From NCBI GenBank assembly GCA_950097015.1, contig CATNEN010000039.1, positions 10,324,001 through 10,388,000 on the forward strand: 64,000 bases of DNA. Direction: 5' to 3'. This document shows positions 22,522 to 33,775 of the stretch, piece after piece. Made by a program: the position numbers and the translations under genes. A model generated the notes under the pieces. It was not told the origin of the DNA and searched no databases. It saw only the letters and a list, made by a program, of their open reading frames with translations. The DNA is from Macrostomum hystrix (taxonomy: Eukaryota > Platyhelminthes > Macrostomidae). Positions within the stretch are counted from its first letter, which is position 1; each line of letters opens with the position of its first letter.

Positions 22522-23276
22522 TTAATTGCCTCTCATCTCCAGTGACAAAGGCGCTTTATCCACAGCTGAACTGTACAGATATTGAACGACTGGCGAGGCT
22601 GACAGTACTTCTAGAACGTTTGGCTGATCAGCTGGTAGATCGTGAATGATCCTGATGATGTCTCCTGGTTTCGCTAGTTTCGGTTCTTTATTATATGCGA
22701 CTGTTTTCAGCCAAGCCAAGGCGACCTCATTTTTAGAGAATCCGAAGGACTCCTGACTGGGAAACCAGCTCACTGACTGGGTCTCTGAGAGCAGCTAAAA
22801 GTCTCCTAATTAGCTGTTCGTATCTTCCAGCTTGGCTGCCGATTTCGACATCCTGACACGCGGCTCTGGGTGTCCATTGAAGAATTCGCTGCAACCGCAG
22901 CAGCGAACAGCCCGATTGTCCTCGGTTTGAGTGCCACTCCGAGGGGTCTCCAGGCGCGAGTCGCTCGATTGTTTTGCCGTGCCGCAGTGGCAGCAGCTGG
23001 CGCCGTTGGGTCAAATCCGCTCTCCGCCCATCTTAGGGAGATGGTATCGTCAATACGGCCTCGGAAGGACATCACGCGGTTCTTGAAGCTTAGCTGATCA
23101 ATTCGAAACGACGAACCAAAAATAACGAGCAGGGTTTGTGCGATGTAGTTCCTAAATTCCGCGCTGCCAAGCGTCCAGTGTGTTTTCAGACTATCCTGTA
23201 GCCTATCTGGCAGCAGGTCGAAGCTCACTGGCAGTTCATTTGGATCGCACAGTGTTTCCATGATCAGAAATCTCAT
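22522..23276 (-). pseudogene. Frameshifted BIR/UBA IAP-like gene remnant
   Basis: Starting at ATG 23274-23276, the first frame gives 5' IAP-like sequence ending in a BIR core (RVMSF then AESGF; the intact paralogues have RLRSF and AESGF). The next BIR ligands are in another frame: CCHC (a CX2C pair) after GFDPNGAS. The following His and Cys are in a third frame (GDPSEWHSNRGQSGC, HX7C), aligning with GDSPELEHAKFSPLC of the intact genes. A UBA-like segment (GFSKNEVALAWLKTVAYNK) is in frame only after another shift and ends at 22522. The distance between the second Cys and the His is 50 nt, where 48 is expected. No RING is seen. At least three shifts make a decayed gene likely; assembly errors or undetected tiny introns are the alternatives. 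Confidence 0.6.
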
Positions 23277-23312
23277 TTTGAGAAAATTAAAAAGCTTTGA
23301 TCTATTACCTCT

Positions 23313-23343
23313 AATCTCCCCTCCTCACGAGAGAGGGGAGATT
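23313..23343. other. Perfect 11-bp hairpin
   Basis: AATCTCCCCTC and its exact reverse complement flank a 9-nt loop, followed by further GGGGAGATT repeats. It lies just upstream of the IAP remnant. No function is assigned. Confidence 0.7.
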
Positions 23344-23464
23344 GGAGGGGAGATTGGGGCCATTGGAGATCGAGTCAGGCGTAGTAATCTTTATAGAAAA
23401 GAGTGAATTTAATCTAAACACCGCTAGACCAAAAGACAAGCTCACGGAAGATAAAGATTACATA

Positions 23465-24535
23465 GCCCACCAGAGTTTCAATCATGGCAAAACCAGAGTT
23501 TGAATCATAGCCAACCAGAGTTTGAATCATGGCAAAACCAGAGTTTGAATCATGGCAAAACCAGAGTTTCAATCATGGCTAAACCAGAGTTTCAATCATG
23601 GCTAAACCAGAGTTTCAATCATGGCTAAACCAGCGTTTGAATCATGGCTAAACCAGAGTTTGAATCATGGCTAAACCAGAGTTTGAATCATGGCTAAACC
23701 AGCGTTTGAATCATGGCTAAACCAGAGTTTGAATCATGGCTAAACCAGAGTTTGAATCATAGCCAACCAGAGTTTGAATCATGGCAAAACCAGAGTTTCA
23801 ATCATGGCAAAACCAGAGTTTCAATCATGGCTAAACCAGAGTTTGAATCATGGCAAAACCAGAGTTTGAATCATGGCTAAACCAGAGTTTGAATCATGGC
23901 TAAACCAGAGTTTGAATCATGGCTAAACCAGAGTTTGAATCATGGCTAAACCAGAGTTTGAATCATGGCTAAACCAGAGTTTGAATCATGGCTAAACCAG
24001 AGTTTGAATCATGGCTAAACCAGAGTTTGAATCATAGCCAACCAGAGTTTGAATCATGGCAAAACCCGAGTTTCAATCATGGCAAAACCAGAGTTTGAAT
24101 CATAGCCAACCAGAGTTTGAATCATGGCAAAACCAGAGTTTCAATCATGGCAAAACCAGAGTTTGAATCATGGCAAAACCCGAGTTTCAATCATGGCAAA
24201 ACCAGAGTTTGAATCATAGCCAACCAGAGTTTGAATCATGGCAAAACCAGAGTTTCAATCATGGCAAAACCAGAGTTTGAATCATGGCTAAACCAGAGTT
24301 TGAATCATGGCAAAACCAGAGTTTGAATCATGGCTAAACCAGAGTTTGAATCATGGCTAAACCAGAGTTTGAATCATGGCTAAACCAGAGTTTCAATCAT
24401 GGCTAAACCAGAGTTTCAATCATGGCTAAACCAGAGTTTCAATCATGGCTAAACCAGCGTTTGAATCATGGCTAAACCAGAGTTTAAATCATGGCTAAAC
24501 CAGAGTTTCAATCATGGCAAAACCAGAGTTTCAAT
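23465..24535. repeat. 23-bp minisatellite
   Basis: About 46 copies of AACCAGAGTTTGAATCATGG followed by CTA or CAA. Sub-variants (TTTCAATC, GCGTTTG, CATAGCC) recur in blocks, which indicates expansion by block duplication. Confidence 0.96.
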
Positions 24536-24686
24536 CAATTTTTCTTTTGTCATTGATCTGAATTCTCTACATTTTGATTTTGTTATCTTATAACGTCATA
24601 ATGATATATATTTGTATGATAGTAATTTTGCCGAATATTCATTAAATTAACTTGTTCTTCTCAATTTTATACAAAAGCAGCTGGAG

Positions 24687-25625
24687 AACATTGTCAACTG
24701 GGGGTCATCATAAAATGGGCGATCATGGTCAACTAGGGGATCATTGTCAACTGGGTGATCATTGTCAACTGGGTGATCATTGTCAACTGGGGGATCATTG
24801 TCAACTGGGGGATCATTGTCAACTGGGTGATCATTGTCAATTGGGTGAACATTGTCAACTGGGGGATCATTGTCAACTGGGGGATCATGGTCAACTGAGG
24901 GGATCATTGTCAACTGAGGGATCATGGTCAACTGGGGGAACATTGTCAACTGGGGGATCATTGTCAACTGGGTGATCATTGTCAACTGGGGGATCATTGT
25001 CAACTGGGTGATCATTGTCAACTGGGGGATCATTGTCAACTGGGTGATCATTGTCAATTGGGTGAACATTGTCAACTGGGGGATCATTGTCAACTGGGGG
25101 ATCATGGTCAACTGAGGGGATCATTGTCAACTGAGGGATCATGGTCAACTGGGGGAACATTGTCAACTGGGGGATCATTGTCAACCGGGGGATCATTGTC
25201 AACCGGGGGATCATTGTCAACCGGGGGATCATTGTCAACTGGGTGATCATTGTCAACTGGGGGATCATTGTCAACTGGGTGATCATTGTCAATTGGGTGA
25301 ACATTGTCAACTGGGGGATCATTGTCAACTGGGGGATCATGGTCAACTGAGGGGATCATTGTCAACTGGGTGATCATTGTCAATTGGGTGAACATTGTCA
25401 ACTGGGGGATCATTGTCAACTGGGGGATCATGGTCAACTGAGGGGATCATTGTCAACTGAGGGATCATGGTCAACTGGGGGAACATTGTCAACTGGGGGA
25501 TCATTGTCAACTGGGTGATCATTGTCAACTGGGGGATCATTGTCAACTGGGTGATCATTGTCAACTGGGGGATCATTGTCAACTGGGTGATCATTGTCAA
25601 CCGGGGGATCATTGTCAACCGGGGG
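24687..25625. repeat. 18-bp minisatellite
   Basis: About 52 copies of TCAACTGGGGGATCATTG with GGTGATC, GGTGAAC and CCGGGGG variants repeated in blocks of roughly 230 bp. Because 18 is a multiple of three, all frames stay open; the resulting frames are not genes. It directly abuts the foldback element that follows. Confidence 0.96.
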
Positions 25626-25660
25626 AACGACCAAGGGGAATTTCAAATTTCCACTGCCAC

Positions 25661-26125
25661 TGTCTACTTCACGGTAGCTCCCAAACCGAATGACCAATTT
25701 CTGTCCACCCAGCACATGGATCAGCATTTTCCGCCCTTTACGATTAACTAAGTTTCAAGGCCGTCCGAGTAAGCATCGTCGAGATATTCAGCGATTCTTG
25801 TCGAAGAACCTGGTGACAAAGACGACTGTAGCATTGCTCTGTATAAGCTTCTATGGCGAATCCATATGGACTCAATGATCTAGTAATTAACGATATAATC
25901 AATACAAACTAATCAAAAATTATTTTATTATCGGAACGATGATAGCCGACATCGTTCAATGATGAAATTTTGTGATCCATGCAAGTATTGGTGTTTTTGC
26001 CACCAGCCACCCAACGATAATCGTTGAATATCTCGACGATGTGGATGTTTTGCGATTCTGGAAGTTGTTTAGTTGAATAGAGTGGAAAATGCAACCCATA
26101 TTCTTTCGCTATGAACTTTAGGAGA
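25661..26125 (+). mobile_element. Foldback (inverted-repeat) element, copy A
   Basis: A non-coding element recognisable in four places. Its core is a pair of imperfect inverted arms of about 45 bp (25774-25818 and 25999-26041). Each reads CATCGTCGAGATATTCARCG inward and ends near GGTGACA. Outer conserved blocks are CCAAACCGAATGACC on the left, GGCCGTCCGA before the first arm and GATTCTGGAAGTTG after the second. The spacer is about 180 bp here and about 50 bp in the 41.1 kb copy. No transposase is present, so it is likely non-autonomous. Confidence 0.7.
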
Positions 26126-26293
26126 TACAGGAAAAAAAGAGAAATGTTGGTATTTGAAATATCCATGAGGTCTTTCTACTCAAATTAAATGTGTCAAAGT
26201 TCAGATCAGTTTTAATTCATAAAATTGCACTTTCAATTTCGCAATTTGTTTTAAAAAAGTTCTTGGATAATTAGATTAGCTCCAATAGTGCAA

Positions 26294-27082
26294 TTAGGGC
26301 AGGTAGAACGGATCCCAGCACTGGCAGACGATGGGAAAACTGCTGCTCCAAGGGTAGTCTGACAGCTTGCGCTGGAGCAGCACTCCGACATTCTCGGCGC
26401 CTCCGTTGTTGTTGGGCTGACCGGGCTCCCAGACGGCCGGCTGCACTGGCAGTCCGGTGCACGGGTGCCAGTGCCAGCCGCCTGCGGGCTCCGTGGAGTT
26501 CGCCAGCTGGAATGCGCCAGTCCAAACCGGCGCACCGCTCGGCCCGCCGTAGGCAGTGGACACGGCTTCGATGTCCTCGACGGTGTCCAGCTGGGCTGGA
26601 CGGGTCAGGTCGCCGTCGGCCAGGCATCGAGCAGCCTGATCGGCCCAGAGTCCAGTGGATGGGTAGAATCTGTAGCGGTTGCCCCGATAGCCACCTGTGG
26701 CGTTGCCAGCTCGGTAGTCGGCCGGGCAGTTGGCTCCGGATCTGACGAAGACCGTGACGTTGATCGCGTCGGGTGACGACGTAGCGGCGGTGCAGTTCGG
26801 CTTTCGAACGGCCCCGCCGCAGCGGCTCCAGGCGTAGAGGCTGCACAGCTGGGCGGCGACGCTGAAGGCGCGACAGCCAGTCTGGCTGGCGCAGGTCAGG
26901 GCGCAGTTGTACTGGTCGGCTTCGGCTGACAGTCCGGCTGGTCGGTTCAACCGTCTGGTGTAATCGGCGGCCACGCAGAGCAACGGGAGGCGTATCGGCT
27001 TGTAGTTAATGGCGTTCTCACGGCAGCCCGTTGCTATGGCAACCGCGCATTGCAATAGCAAGATTTCCAGAAACAGTGTCAT
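26294..27082 (-). CDS. Secreted PAN-like plus C-type lectin domain protein
   Basis: A single-exon frame of 262 aa starting at ATG 27080-27082. Residues 1-18 are a hydrophobic signal peptide. Residues about 20-97 carry closely spaced cysteines (C20, C36, C60, C64, C70, C80, C88) in a pattern like PAN/apple domains (CALTCASQTGCRAF). Residues about 118-257 are a C-type lectin-like domain: C119/C153, then W187, WEPGQPNNNGGAENV at 218-232 (QPN where the galactose-type motif has QPD) and the closing FPIVCQC. The usual WND calcium motif is not evident, so calcium-dependent sugar binding is uncertain. Three N-glycosylation sequons are present. A secreted recognition or adhesive role is inferred from the domains only. 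Confidence 0.8.
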   Translation of the reverse strand: MTLFLEILLLQCAVAIATGCRENAINYKPIRLPLLCVAADYTRRLNRPAGLSAEADQYNCALTCASQTGCRAFSVAAQLCSLYAWSRCGGAVRKPNCTAATSSPDAINVTVFVRSGANCPADYRAGNATGGYRGNRYRFYPSTGLWADQAARCLADGDLTRPAQLDTVEDIEAVSTAYGGPSGAPVWTGAFQLANSTEPAGGWHWHPCTGLPVQPAVWEPGQPNNNGGAENVGVLLQRKLSDYPWSSSFPIVCQCWDPFYLP

Positions 27083-27121
27083 AGATGGGGTGATTACGGT
27101 CGTCCGAATGCGATTTCTAGC

Positions 27122-27131
27122 TCGTATTTAA
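27122..27131 (-). promoter_or_regulatory. Possible TATA element of the lectin gene
   Basis: Reverse strand TTTAAATACG lies 40-50 bp upstream of the lectin ATG, a plausible position for a short 5' UTR. This is one AT-rich match, so it is tentative. Confidence 0.25.
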
Positions 27132-27715
27132 ATTTCGATTCAGTATTTATCTTGAATTATGAAAAATATTTTATCACAGCGTGACTGCACCCATTTATCC
27201 TCTAGTTTGCTGCTTTTTTATGTAGAAATAGATGGTGCGTAGAGCTACCTAGCAGCGAACGTCGTTCATTGTATTGGCAACCTGCTGCAGCAGTAGAATA
27301 GGCAAGAGAAGCTGATGCAAGTAGAAGTTGAGAACCATCCTGGATGGATGCGGCTATAGACAGGGGAGAGCTGACAGTATTCTACAGTTACAATAGCGAA
27401 AGCTTGCAATTGTCACCTGAAAACTGTTCCACTAGAAGAGAGTGGAGAGAGCTGCTGCTGCGTGTGTGGATTCATGAAACCTGCCAGCGGCCTGTTTGCC
27501 TTTGGTACCTCTGTGTTTGAGAACCCAGTTAAAACCGCTTTTTTCACTGCAGCCCAATGGGCTTGCATGGTTGTGGTGGCTTAATTCTTTCAGAGCTAAG
27601 CTGCCTGCATAGAACCTATAGGCTCCGGCATAGCCATCATGTTGCTAGAGTTCATTCCTATTTTGAATGTTTTGTAAGTTTAGTGTGGGATGAATACACG
27701 ATGATAACTATATAA
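27132..27715. other. No gene recognised
   Basis: Unique DNA upstream of the lectin gene. I see no coding structure. Confidence 0.5.
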
Positions 27716-27978
27716 TATTTTCAGGAGGCCTGCTGGCACTGGCACACCACTTGGTGACACTAGACCCGCAGCCAGCGATTTCGCTGACCTCTGAGCACAC
27801 ACGCACGTAGGTGTGTACATCTGCCCTGAAATTCGCATCCACCGCGTGGTACATTTTGCGACAAGCCTCTGAGCCATCTCTTCGGCTGCGTCCTACATGA
27901 ATGTGGCCTCGCCGCGGAATCGAGCTCAGGGACCTTGATGCGAGAGGCCAGCGCGTCTGCTCTGCCACTCAACCCTCT
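27716..27978 (-). mobile_element. tRNA-derived SINE, family 1, copy 2 (short form)
   Basis: On the reverse strand it has an A-box-like GTGGCAGAGCAG (27958-27969) and the B-box GAGCTCGATTCC (27916-27927). Next come the conserved GCGAGGCCACATTCATG and the GGGCAGATGTACACACCT and GCGGGTCTAGTGTCACCAA blocks. About 100 bp of the middle present in the other two copies is missing or replaced, so this is a subfamily or deletion form. Confidence 0.75.
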
Positions 27979-28244
27979 TCGAAAAAAATTTGGCAAACTT
28001 TGCTGCAAAGAATCTACTGGGCAAACATGCAGTGCCGTCCGACACAAAAATTATGCAAAAATGGTTGAAAACGGTTTACGGATATTTCAGAAAATCTGTT
28101 TATCATTCACCAATAATTATATAAATAGGAAAAAAATTTTGCTAAAATTTGGCACTTGTAACAGATGCGCGGTCTGCCCTTCTAGCTTAACAGTAGAATG
28201 GCTTTTTTACAAAAGAAAAACCAAGGTTCTTCTCCCAAGGTTTC

Positions 28245-28505
28245 TCCAAAACCGAATGACCGATGTTTGTGAAAGTCCACCACCTGGATCAAAATAGTTC
28301 ACCCTTTACAATGAACCAACTTTCAAAGCCGTCCGACGTCAGCATCGTCGGGATATTCAGCGATTCTTGTCGAAGACCCTGGTGGCAAGGACAACTAGCA
28401 GTAGTCTGTGTGAACCTCTATGGCCAATCCTTAATGTTTAGTCATTGTGGAAGTTGATTCATTGGATAGAGCGGACTTTTAGGGCAATTGGTAGAATATT
28501 TGTGG
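28245..28505 (+). mobile_element. Foldback element family, copy B (one arm lost)
   Basis: Contains the left block CCAAAACCGAATGACC, GCCGTCCGAC and one arm (28343-28387). The second arm is absent; the spacer joins directly to the outer block GTGGAAGTTGATTCATTGG. Orientation is as in copy A. Confidence 0.65.
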
Positions 28506-28729
28506 CCTCTCACAAATCCGGGGGGGGCAATGTCGAGGCAGCTCAATCGCACACCCTTGAGTAGCATGTTTAAGGAAAGCAGAAAACACCAGACGCACGC
28601 TCCAAAACGAATTACGCTAGGCTTCGTCTAACCTTCTAGTAACTTAATGAAAGCGTGAAAAACGTTTGCCTTTTCATAAACTGCAAACTGCAGTCGTTAC
28701 AGGTCTTAAAGCGACAGTTTGGCACTGAT

Positions 28730-29503
28730 TCAGTTCGCAGCAGCTAGCAATTGTCTCAGCCCAGTGGCCAAATCAAAGCGTCCAACAAAGACCTCGGCCT
28801 GGTCCGCCATCTCCCGGTCCCACTCCCTCTGCATTTCCAACAGCAGCTCCTGGCGAGTGAACTTCTGGCGAAAGCGGATGAACTTTCTGGCGATGCAGAG
28901 CAGCACTTTGGTGTCGCTGAAGCCTAGCCGGCGCACAGTGTCCGCCGAATCGCTGCGCAGTTCGTCGGACAGGATCCGCAGCAGCTGGTTGTGGTCCTGC
29001 CTTGTGTAGGACGCGGGGAAGTTGGGCGGTCGCGGGCTCGACCTCCGCAGCCAGTCCAGGCCTCGAGAGCTCTTCAAGAAGAAGCACAGCGGACTGAACT
29101 TGGCGTGCTCCAGCTCTGGCGAGTCTCCAGCGTCCCAGTCTCTGAGGCCCAGGTCGCAGAAGAAGCACTTCACGTGGTCGGCCTCGTCCATGTAGTAGAA
29201 GCCGCTCTCCGTCAGCTCCTCCGCCGACTGAGTCCGGCCCTGACGCTTCCAGACGTCGTCTCGCTCGAAGGATCGGAGTCGGCAGTCCCTGCTGACGAAT
29301 TGGGGACTCGCCGCGCTGGACATGAGGTAAACCACGGCCGTCAGCGCCTCGTAGACGTCCGAGACTGAGGCTGAGCGAGCCAGCGGTGACAGGCGGCTGC
29401 TCAGCGTACTCGAGATGTAGCTGAGCGCGGCGCTTATGTCCTCTGAACCGTCTGTTTTGGCTTCTAGTTCAACGCAAGGATGATCTCTTAACGTGTGCGC
29501 CAC
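28730..29503 (-). CDS. IAP-like BIR plus UBA protein without RING (5' end open)
   Basis: BIR domain with a perfect CX2CX16HX6C zinc site (CFFC, H, C), then a UBA-like region (VRRLGFSDTKVLLCIARKF). The frame ends at 28730 without a RING finger. BIR proteins of this type bind caspases or regulate ubiquitin signalling in cell death. No in-frame ATG lies upstream of the BIR: the frame opens with GTG near 29503, so an upstream exon probably supplies the start. A 457-bp tract (28978-29434) is almost identical to the inverted paralogue at 33851-34307, but the sequence beyond both edges is strongly diverged. Lack of the RING means it could not act as an E3 ligase itself. A missing 3' exon carrying the RING is the alternative. 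Confidence 0.75.
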   Translation of the reverse strand: MAHTLRDHPCVELEAKTDGSEDISAALSYISSTLSSRLSPLARSASVSDVYEALTAVVYLMSSAASPQFVSRDCRLRSFERDDVWKRQGRTQSAEELTESGFYYMDEADHVKCFFCDLGLRDWDAGDSPELEHAKFSPLCFFLKSSRGLDWLRRSSPRPPNFPASYTRQDHNQLLRILSDELRSDSADTVRRLGFSDTKVLLCIARKFIRFRQKFTRQELLLEMQREWDREMADQAEVFVGRFDLATGLRQLLAAAN

Positions 29504-29624
29504 AGTGTTTTATCGAAGTACAAGCTACAATACTAATAGCTTCATATGAATACTTAACCCAAGGGTGATACCTATTAAAATCTGCTAATTTCTCCATCGT
29601 GTTACTAAAATTTACTAGCTTCTC

Positions 29625-32600
29625 AGAGGTGATACTTGTTGGGATGTAATAGCTTCTCAGAGGTGATAATTGTTGGGATGTAATAGCTACTCAGAGGTGA
29701 TAATTGTTGGGATGTAGTAGCTACTCAGAGGTGATAATTGTTGGGATGTAGTAGCTACTCAGAGGTGATAATTGTTGGGATGTAATAGCTACTCAGAGGT
29801 GATAATTGTTGGGATGTAATAGCTACTCAGAGGTGATAATTGTTGGGATGTAATAGCTTCTCAGAGGTGATAATTGTTGGGATGTAATAGCTACTCAGAG
29901 GTGATAATTGTTGGGATGTAGTAGCTACTCAGAGGTGATAATTGTTGGGATGTAATAGCTACTCAGAGGTGATAATTGTTGGGATGTAATAGCTTCTCAG
30001 AGGTGATAATTGTTGGGATGTAATAGCTACTCAGAGGTGATAATTGTTGGGATGTAGTAGCTACTCAGAGGTGATAATTGTTGGGATGTAATAGCTTCTC
30101 AGAGGTAATAATTGTTGGGATGTAATAGCTTCTCAGAGGTGATAATTGTTGGGATGTAATAGCTTCTCAGAGGTGATAATTGTTGGGATGTAATAGCTTC
30201 TCAGAGGTGATAATTGTTGGGATGTAATAGCTACTCAGAGGTGATAATTGTTGGGATGTAGTAGCTACTCAGAGGTGATAATTGTTGGGATGTAGTAGCT
30301 TCTCAGAGGTGATAATTGTTGGGATGTAATAGCTACTCAGAGGTGATAATTGTTGGGATGTAATAGCTACTCAGAGGTGATAATTGTTGGGATGTAATAG
30401 CTTCTCAGAGGTGATAATTGTTGGGATGTAATAGCTTCTCAGAGGTGGTAATTGTTGGGATGTAATAGCTACTCAGAGGTGATAATTGTTGGGATGTAAT
30501 AGCTTCTCAGAGGTGATAATTGTTGGGATGTAATAGCTACTCAGAGGTGATAATTGTTGGGATGTAATAGCTACTCAGAGGTGATAATTGTTGGGATGTA
30601 ATAGCTTCTCAGAGGTGATAATTGTTGGGATGTAATAGCTTCTCAGAGGTGATAATTGTTGGGATGTAATAGCTTCTCAGAGGTGATAATTGTTGGGATG
30701 TAATAGCTACTCAGAGGTGATAATTGTTGGGATGTAGTAGCTTCTCAGAGGTGATAATTGTTGGGATGCTCGTAGTAGCTACTCAGAGGTGATACTTGTT
30801 GGGAGGTAATAGCTACTCAGAGGTGATAATTGTTGGGATGTAATAGCTACTCAGAGGTGATAATTGTTGGGATGTAGTAGCTTCTCAGAGGTGATAATTG
30901 TTGGGATGTAATAGCTTCTCATAGGTGATAATTGTTGGGATGTAATAGCTTCTCAGAGGTGATAATTGTTGGGATGCTCGTAGTAGCTACTCAGAGGTGA
31001 TACTTGTTGGGATGTAATAGCTTCTCAGAGGTGATAATTGTTAGGATGTAGTTGCTACTCAGAGGTGATAATTGTTGGGATGTAGTAGCTACTCAGAGGT
31101 GATAATTGTTGGGATGTAATAGCTTCTCAGAGGTGATAATTGTTGGGATGTAATAGCTTCTCAGAGGTGATGATTGTTGGGATGTAATAGGTTCTCAGAG
31201 GTGATAATTGTTGGGATGTAATAGCTACTCAGAGGTGATAATTGTTGGGATGTAATAGCTTCTCATAGGTGATAATTGTTGGGATGTAGTAGCTACTCAG
31301 AGGTGATAATTGTTGGGATGTAGTAGCTTCTCAGAGGTGATAATTGTTGGGATGTAATAGCTTCTCATAGGTGATAATTGTTGGGATGTAATAGCTTCTC
31401 AGAGGTGATAATTGTTGGGATGTAATAGCTACTCAGAGGTGATAATTGTTGGGATGTAATAGCTTCTCAGAGGTGATAATTGTTGGGATGTAATAGCTTC
31501 TCATAGGTGATAATTGTTGGGATGTAATAGCTTCTCAGAGGTGATAATTGTTGGGATGTAGTAGCTACTCAGAGGTGATAATTGTTGGGATGTAATAGCT
31601 ACTCAGAGGTGATAATTGTTGGGATGTAATAGCTTCTCAGAGGTGATAATTGTTGGGATGTAATAGCTTCTCAGAGGTGATAATTGTTGGGATGTAATAG
31701 CTACTCAGAGGTGATAATTGTTGGGATGTAATAGCTACTCAGAGGTGATAATTGTTGGGATGTAATAGCTACTCAGAGGTGATAATTGTTGGGATATAAT
31801 AGCTTCTTATAGGTGATACTTGTTGGGATGTAATAGCTTCTCAGAGGTGATAATTGTTGGGATGTAATAGCTTCTCAGAGGTGATAATTGTTGGGATGTA
31901 ATAGCTACTCAGAGGTGATAATTGTTAGGATGTAATAGCTACTCAGAGGTGATAATTGTTGGGATGTAGTAGCTACTCAGAGGTGATAACTGTTGGGATG
32001 TAATAGCTTCTCAGAGGTGATAATTGTTGGGATGTAATAGCTTCTCAGAGGTGATAATTGTTGGGATGTAGTAGCTTCTCAGAGGTGATAATTGTTGGGA
32101 TGTAATAGCTTCTCAGAGGTGATAATTGTTGGGATGTAGTAGCTACTCAGAGGTGATAATTGTTGGGATGTAGTAGCTTCTCAGAGGTGATAATTGTTGG
32201 GATGTAGTAGCTACTCAGAGGTGATAATTGTTGGGATGTAGTAGCTACTCAGAGGTGATAATTGTTGGGATGTAATAGCTACTCAGAGGTGATAATTGTT
32301 GGGATGTAGTAGCTACTCAGAGGTGATAATTGTTGGGATGTAATAGCTTCTCAGAGGTGATAATTGTTGGGATGTAGTAGCTTCTCAGAGGTGATAATTG
32401 TTGGGATGTAATAGCTTCTCAGAGGTGATAATTGTTGGGATGTAGTAGCTACTCAGAGGTGATAATTGTTGGGATGTAGTAGCTACTCAGAGGTGATAAT
32501 TGTTGGGATGTAGTAGCTACTCAGAGGTGATAATTGTTGGGATGTAGTAGCTACTCAGAGGTGATAATTGTTGGGATGTAATAGCTACTCAGAGGTGATA

Positions 32601-32905
32601 ATTGTTGGGATGTAGTAGCTACTCAGAGGTGATAATTGTTGGGATGTAATAGCTTCTCAGAGGTGATAATTGTTGGGATGTAGTAGCTACTCAGAGGTGA
32701 TAATTGTTGGGATGTAATAGCTACTCAGAGGTGATAATTGTTGGGATGTAATAGCTACTCAGAGGTGATAATTGTTGGGATGTAGTAGCTACTCAGAGGT
32801 GATAATTGTAGGGATGTAGTAGCTACTCAGAGGTGATAATTGTTGGGATGTAGTAGCTACTCAGAGGTGACAATTGTTGGAATGTAGTAGCTACTTAGAG
32901 GTAAT
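29625..32905. repeat. 3.3-kb 34-bp minisatellite between inverted IAP genes
   Basis: About 96 copies of a unit starting TTGGGATGTAATAGCTACTC and continuing AGAGGTGATAATTG. Recurrent variants are GTAGTAG/GTAATAG, CTACTC/CTTCTC and CATAGG. Two larger interruptions (GATGCTCGTAGTAG at about 30770 and 30970) mark a block duplication. Confidence 0.97.
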
Positions 32906-33775
32906 ACCTGATTTAGTATTAATTAAGAGGTGATTCATAATTAATATTCTTAGCAAAGACTGTCTTCATATTTTAGTTTCCTTAGTGTAACGTCTTTTTT
33001 AAGCCATTTAACAACCTCGGAGTACAGTCTAGTAAATATAAATCTTACTACGAAATGAACAGCTAACGCTCATTCCAAGAACTCACCCATATTTTTCTGC
33101 CCCTCGAATGCACTTCTGTACCCTGTTATTGGACTCTTGCATTGTGCTGCATTTCGCTTGATAAAAATCAAATTGAGAGTTGGAAAATTGTAAAAGAGTG
33201 AGACATAAAATTCCACCAATTTATATATACTCCGAAAAAAATAGTACCTACAAATCAGCAAGAACATTTTTGGAAATTACGCGATTTCCTATTGGTTGTA
33301 CTCATATGTAGGATTTAAATATAAGAACTTGTACATATATCGGAATCTTCTAAAGCCATTTGAGTCCTTCACCAAGACAAATGAGTGCGTCAACTGTCAC
33401 GTGTGGGTCAATTTCACCTGTCAAGAAATCGCGCGTTGTTAAAGAGGCACTAAAAGAATTTCATCTGCTTTGTTTTTATTAATCTATTTTTTTTCTCTTA
33501 ACAATTTAGAATCTATCTATTAGAGTCGCATTTACGTACTCGGATAAAAAATGATTAACACAGAGAATGCATTCTATTCACTTCAGCAATGCTTATTTCC
33601 ATCCCTTTCACACTACTTAGAGTAGAAATATGTGTACGTTTTGTGTGTATTACTGCGGCTTTTCCGTGGATAGTTTGAGGACATTCCGGGAAAGTGCCAC
33701 GGTACGTCCAACCAACAGGAAGCATAGATTAAACATTCCACAACGCAAGGACTCCTACAAGCAACAAGTCCGAGT
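32906..33775. other. AT-rich upstream region of the IAP gene; no other gene recognised
   Basis: Unique DNA between the 34-bp array and the ATG of the full-length IAP gene. It presumably includes that gene's promoter. I see no specific element. Confidence 0.4.
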
